NCBI GenBank assembly: GCA_947631435.1
Contig: CANRLM010000026.1
Span: forward strand, 1 to 35,053
Direction: 5' to 3'
Source: an uncultured Akkermansia sp.
GTDB taxonomy: Bacteria > Verrucomicrobiota > Verrucomicrobiia > Verrucomicrobiales > Akkermansiaceae
DNA length: 35,053 nucleotides
Shown here: positions 32,701-35,053 of the stretch, piece by piece
Position numbering within the stretch: position 1 is the first letter of the stretch
How the letters are laid out: the number at the start of each line of letters is the position of its first letter
Position numbers and translations under genes: made by a program
Notes under the pieces: generated by a model
Told to the model about the DNA's origin: nothing
Seen by the model: the letters and a program-made list of their open reading frames with translations, nothing else
The model's database searches: none

Positions 32701-33227
32701 ACATCCTGCCCTCCTTGTCGGGGAGCGATGACGTGATGCGGCTCTCAGCGGCGGCTGATTCTATTTCCTACTGGTGGGAAAGACTCTTCGGCGAGGGGGA
32801 AACATTGTCGTCGGCGGATGGGATGCAGGCGCAGCTGAGATACTTCCCTGTGCGTGAGCTTTTGCGCGTGGAGAAAGAGATGAGCGATGTGGATGCCGCC
32901 GTTCTGCTCATGGTGGCCATGCAGGTGCGCTCTGTGCCGGAGATCAGCGTTGCGAAGGCGAGACCGTGGTTGCAAACCTTTGCGGATCGTTGGGGAGCGT
33001 CGTTGCATGTCGAGAAGCGCGAGGACTACGAAGCAAGATTCCCGGAGCTCGGTCAATGCAGCGTGCTCGTGCGGGATCCCGCTGCCACTCCCCAGACCAT
33101 TCGTTGCGCTGCCATTCACGGGGTACGGCTTATCACAGCCCCCGTGCTGGCTAACGCGCGCATTGAGTTCCTCTACCACATGGAGCAGCGCGTTCGCATC
33201 ACACCGAAAAACGCTCCTCTTCGGTGA
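29730..33227 (+). CDS. PutA-like bifunctional protein, probably catalytically degenerate
   Basis: 1165 residues with the layout of proline utilisation A: a proline dehydrogenase-like barrel (about 60-440) and an aldehyde dehydrogenase-like half (about 510-1010), plus a C-terminal extension. The match is by segment order: AEKLYPGC (for KLSALHPR), FRVHLVAES (for VRLVKGAYWD), VVHTQN (for ATHN), APWIAGES and YLMRVIDELVQ (423-, for YLVRRLLENGAN), then GPEHGPS (Glu746) and RRSGQSPDAP (about 772-781). In active enzymes that last segment reads GQRCSA with the nucleophilic Cys; here no Cys is present. The FAD/proline-contacting Lys and the second Arg of the RR pair are also replaced. It may be a pseudoenzyme, a regulator or an enzyme of altered use. 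It is transcribed alone. Confidence 0.8.
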   Translation: MGENDIRSYLSDARDKGWSEQALVQKATAMAKTLHTAALGRSHAEERHLLSALSRLAGKKEERNFVAALCRQTLFERQADRAMENLHSIVSDYGGVPTFFSSAGRLRIKAALMAPRGMQEAALREVKRVFRTTLGGVVMNGGEEKPGHRAAMLKKNGMQLMMQPLGWSVCGEKAATAYRQMLLRIPKEEPGAGLVVEAEKLYPGCDAAAPEDSIRRLGERLGEVATTAGAMGSRVLVRSSRSDLQAIVLSAVRNVAASFSVPGERHLLEVELAGHLPASRALLRELSEWAESCARTGSAPFRVHLVAESHREEDDVCAEIYGEGAATYAPGDETAAGYAQLIRAAMECSAKAISPVVHTQNPVYACYAMLSWARSGREGNAPLAFDYGTGSHLGRVAGMPGGDIELIAPWIAGESGERLFEQYLMRVIDELVQGGKDGYLQQAFSSSTDAVDWDAMARPLRVAESIHSTAAGGAMETTSREQRTGNLGNLLVRAEVESYYAAAAEEQERVVEPLPLVPGGVRMESPLTCIRRSLIAPGVEIYRYRGADYNAVDETLRMAKKAAEEEESAVDLSGRARTLRKVATELRVESAKWVALLVRDAGCTIRDAVCELRDARAALLNAGDRAMEWEELKDGAETEPAGVVVVSCGEAHPLSDAAGAIATAWMAGGVIIYKPAACTTLLGTRFAELLNKMGVGVMCLPCGGEEIAQRLMSDERVDLVLCRGTVEQARRRASLAAGSSVLCGPEHGPSVYLAESCNWQKVVPELVQASLRRSGQSPDAPHLVFLHASLYDNPAVRAMLEDAVALPQAQPTHLQSARLGPLAAPLTEAQRRLLDEPPGGEEDWWALPRAADCNSLLRSVGLCSRAGMHREIPAHGQKLPIIGLVRVESCDEAAGLQRRLACGSRAVIYSQDAEEVAHWEEMADCRWVAVNCFPTFRPGALPQPAWNTGLRGAVGSLLGTTDTAVAFNRWREERRPGMRSARRQLSFDPKDILPSLSGSDDVMRLSAAADSISYWWERLFGEGETLSSADGMQAQLRYFPVRELLRVEKEMSDVDAAVLLMVAMQVRSVPEISVAKARPWLQTFADRWGASLHVEKREDYEARFPELGQCSVLVRDPAATPQTIRCAAIHGVRLITAPVLANARIEFLYHMEQRVRITPKNAPLR

Positions 33228-33341
33228 AAGCGACTCGTTCCGGGAGAGCGTGTATGTAGGGTTGTAAATTATTGGCTCCGTGCCGTACTTCGTAACCCTC
33301 AGAAGTCGTATCGAAGACCTGCAGCTGGATTCCGGGAAGTC

Positions 33342-33548
33342 ATGCCACTGCGCAATTCCTCGCCGGCGTTGAAGAGAATTGTGAAGTCGCTTGCGGCGGA
33401 GCCGGTGATGTTTAACGACGGGACGCAGGCGACGGTTTCAGGACGGACGCGGCGCGAGGTGCAACGGCATATGGCGGACAGGCGGGTGATTGCGGTTTTG
33501 GCAAAGATAAGGAAGCTTGCGGCGCGCGGGGTGAGACCTCGATCCTGA
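33342..33548 (+). CDS. Small hypothetical basic protein
   Basis: 68 residues, Arg-rich and helical in its second half (SGRTRREVQRHMADRRVIAV), preceded by a short strand-like part (VMFNDGTQATV). Codon use resembles the G+C-rich core genes. No family recognised. It lies just before an IS30 relic, so it could be a cargo fragment; a real small DNA-binding protein is also possible. No promoter or ribosome-binding site stands out. Confidence 0.35.
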   Translation: MPLRNSSPALKRIVKSLAAEPVMFNDGTQATVSGRTRREVQRHMADRRVIAVLAKIRKLAARGVRPRS

Positions 33549-33795
33549 ACGCTTCGCCTCCCTTTTCCTATCCATCACCACGGATAATGGCTGCGAGTTC
33601 TCTGCTCCCCTCGCGATTTGCTCTTCCTGCATAACCGGTAACCCTCGAACCGTTCATTACTCTGCCCATCCTTACTGCGCCTCTGAACGCCGCAGCAATG
33701 AAAACGCCAACCGCTTCATCCGCCGCTTCTTCCCTAAAGACGCTGACTTCTCCCGTGTCTCTCAAAAAAACTTTCCCTCATCTTGCTCTGCATGA
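33535..33795 (+). mobile_element. IS30-family transposase relic (C-terminal part)
   Basis: The plus-strand frame through 33562-33795 encodes SITTDNGCEFS, then HYSAHPYCASE and RRSNENANRFIRRFFPK, ending DADFSRVSQKN. These are the second and third blocks of the IS30 DDE catalytic core (TTDNGsEF with Asp; RG.nENtNgliRqyfPKG with Glu). No start, no N-terminal helix-turn-helix and no first Asp block remain, and terminal inverted repeats were not found. The relic ends about 30 bases before the end of the dynamin-like gene on the other strand, suggesting that the insertion truncated it. Confidence 0.85.
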
Positions 33796-33822
33796 TCTCA
33801 ACTTTTTCTCCTCTTGTTGCAT

Positions 33823-34599
33823 TTATTCTTGCAATTCACAATTGATAATTTTTTTATCATTTTTTTCATGACTTAAATCTCTTTTTGTAAGAACGTGAAT
33901 ACACGCACGCTCCGTAAAAAAATTATCATAAAAACGTTTATCTCTTTCACTCCCTATAGCTTCACATGAAACACAAAAGAGATGCAAATCTGTCCTCTCA
34001 ATGGACTTAAAGGCTCGCTCAGAATCTCGCTTCAGTTCCTCTTCCACGCGATGCCCCTGCTCTTCTTCGCTAACGTATGCTTCTGCACCTGGTGTGTCAC
34101 GTAAAATAAAGTTCGGACTCAGTTTTTTATTTGCATGAGGAAAGGGACCTATAACGTCAATCGTGGCCCACCTTGGATCCTTTCCTTGGTGTGATCCCCA
34201 TTGATCCAAATCCTTACGCACTTCAGAAGGATTTTCAAAATGGACAGTTCGCTTGTCGCCATCCTCCGCATAACAATTAACCTCGTAATCTTCACGGTTT
34301 TTATCCCGACGAAGTGTAATGATAGAACTTGTAGTAGGAATCGCCTTATCCGGTAAGATCTCTTCACCTAACAAGGAATTAAGCAGTGTCGATTTCCCCT
34401 TTTTAGGACAACCGTACACACCGATGCTAAGCGTTTGATTCCCAATATTGCCCTGACCCAAGACCCGATCGTATAATTGGATCAATGCACTGTATCGTCT
34501 TCTTAACTTATCATCCTCCGGACGCATGCCACTAACTATCAGAGCTAGTGCATCCCGAAGTTGCGAATTCCATTCCGTGTTAGATTTCTCTTTTGACAT
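33823..34599 (-). CDS. Dynamin-like GTPase, probably C-terminally truncated
   Basis: 258 residues containing only the GTPase head of a bacterial dynamin-like protein: Walker A GCPKKGKST (63-71), G2 PTTSSI (88-93), G3 DTPG (168-171), G4 TKRD (238-241). Full-length bacterial dynamins have several hundred further residues of helical bundle and membrane paddle. Here the frame stops 17 residues after TKRD, next to the IS30 relic. ATG 34599 starts three bases after the stop of the preceding gene, so the two form an operon. Bacterial dynamins often come as adjacent pairs and include the LeoABC type; some pairs have been linked to phage defence. Low G+C compared with the PutA-like gene suggests transfer. 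Confidence 0.82.
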   Translation of the reverse strand: MSKEKSNTEWNSQLRDALALIVSGMRPEDDKLRRRYSALIQLYDRVLGQGNIGNQTLSIGVYGCPKKGKSTLLNSLLGEEILPDKAIPTTSSIITLRRDKNREDYEVNCYAEDGDKRTVHFENPSEVRKDLDQWGSHQGKDPRWATIDVIGPFPHANKKLSPNFILRDTPGAEAYVSEEEQGHRVEEELKRDSERAFKSIERTDLHLFCVSCEAIGSERDKRFYDNFFTERACIHVLTKRDLSHEKNDKKIINCELQE

Positions 34600-34602
34600 A
34601 TC

Positions 34603-35053
34603 CTATACAAGTTCAATTTGATTACGGATGAAATTCTCATCCTCTCCTTCTTCTTGAAGAAGAGCTTCGATACGATTATTCTCGTCGATAGTCTTTTGTT
34701 TCATCTCAGGAGAGAGATTGCGAAGCTTCTCCTCCAGAGCATCCAATTCACTATTTCTCTTCTCCTCAGCCTCACGGAGCTGCTCATTAATTTGCTCCAC
34801 GATTAGTTCTTTTTTCTCCTCCAATTGCTTCGTAAAATTAACCTTTACCTCTCCTATCGCCTTCTCTATCGTTTTACCGCCACTTATTCCAGCAAAATAT
34901 TTTGCAAGAGGTCCTGCTAAATTCAGTACGAGTAGTGCAACAATTACAGGGAAAATGGCTCCTGTCACGGCGCCCGCGAGACCGGATGTAGCGGCAGTTG
35001 CGGTAGATGATCCAACAAACCATGTCCAAATAGAAGCCAAGACTCCTTGCGAT
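34603..35053 (-). CDS. Membrane/coiled-coil protein, 5' end beyond the window
   Basis: At least 149 residues; the frame is open to the right edge, so the start lies outside. The visible part has a hydrophobic segment (GLAGAVTGAIFPVIVALLVL), then a Gly/Lys loop and a long charged helix (EKKELIVEQINEQLREAEEK, SELDALEEKLRNLSPEMKQK) to the end. This is the pattern of the membrane-paddle and C-terminal stalk of a bacterial dynamin, so it may be the tail of a larger dynamin-like protein paired with the next gene. A small membrane protein starting at TTG 35040 is possible but less likely. Confidence 0.65.
   Translation of the reverse strand, partial: SQGVLASIWTWFVGSSTATAATSGLAGAVTGAIFPVIVALLVLNLAGPLAKYFAGISGGKTIEKAIGEVKVNFTKQLEEKKELIVEQINEQLREAEEKRNSELDALEEKLRNLSPEMKQKTIDENNRIEALLQEEGEDENFIRNQIELV

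Overview
The window is bacterial. Core genes on the right and left are G+C-rich, Shine-Dalgarno sites are mostly absent, and several promoters sit almost directly on the start codon. Together with lipoproteins, SEL1-repeat proteins and a secretin-N-like C-terminal domain, this suggests a Verrucomicrobiota-type (PVC, perhaps Akkermansia-like) chromosome. The taxon is an inference from style; no rRNA or tRNA gene was seen.

Left part (1-7.5 kb): a decayed LysR-type regulator, a G-rich intergenic stretch with a G-quadruplex motif, and a lipoprotein. Then comes a minus-strand Mn/Zn-type ABC importer operon: binding protein, unknown exported protein, ATPase, permease. It is interrupted by an AlbA_2/HATPase accessory gene with its own promoter and an in-frame 99-bp triplication. 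pdxH lies upstream of the operon.

Middle (7.5-21.75 kb): a visibly AT-richer accessory island between pdxH and the N-carbamoylputrescine amidase gene. Its left edge holds a frameshifted relic of a mobile-element polyvalent protein (ART domain). Its right edge holds 33-bp repeats and a truncated AAA_14 ATPase relic. Inside is a tightly overlapping operon: (i) GYF-GYF-PrsW intramembrane protease, (ii) FHA-like/GYF-like/zinc-ribbon TRAFAC GTPase, (iii) a GAP1-N2 protein with a proline-rich stretch, one membrane span and a long low-complexity arm, (iv) a helical-repeat/TM/coiled-coil protein ending in a secretin-N-like domain. A small lipoprotein follows, and SEL1-repeat proteins flank the set, one exported and one cytoplasmic. 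The layout suggests an inner-membrane GTPase signalling or conflict system of the GAP1 type reaching into the periplasm. This is the most interesting content of the window.

Right part (21.75-35 kb): aguB, a DEAH helicase hrpA, ribonuclease Z (GTG start), a convergent flotillin/NfeD pair, and a divergent 1165-aa PutA-like protein. That protein has the two-domain architecture of proline utilisation A but appears to lack the aldehyde dehydrogenase nucleophile and key proline dehydrogenase residues. The right end is accessory again: a small ORF, an IS30-family transposase relic, a dynamin-like GTPase apparently truncated by it, and the C-terminal part of a membrane/coiled-coil protein running off the edge.
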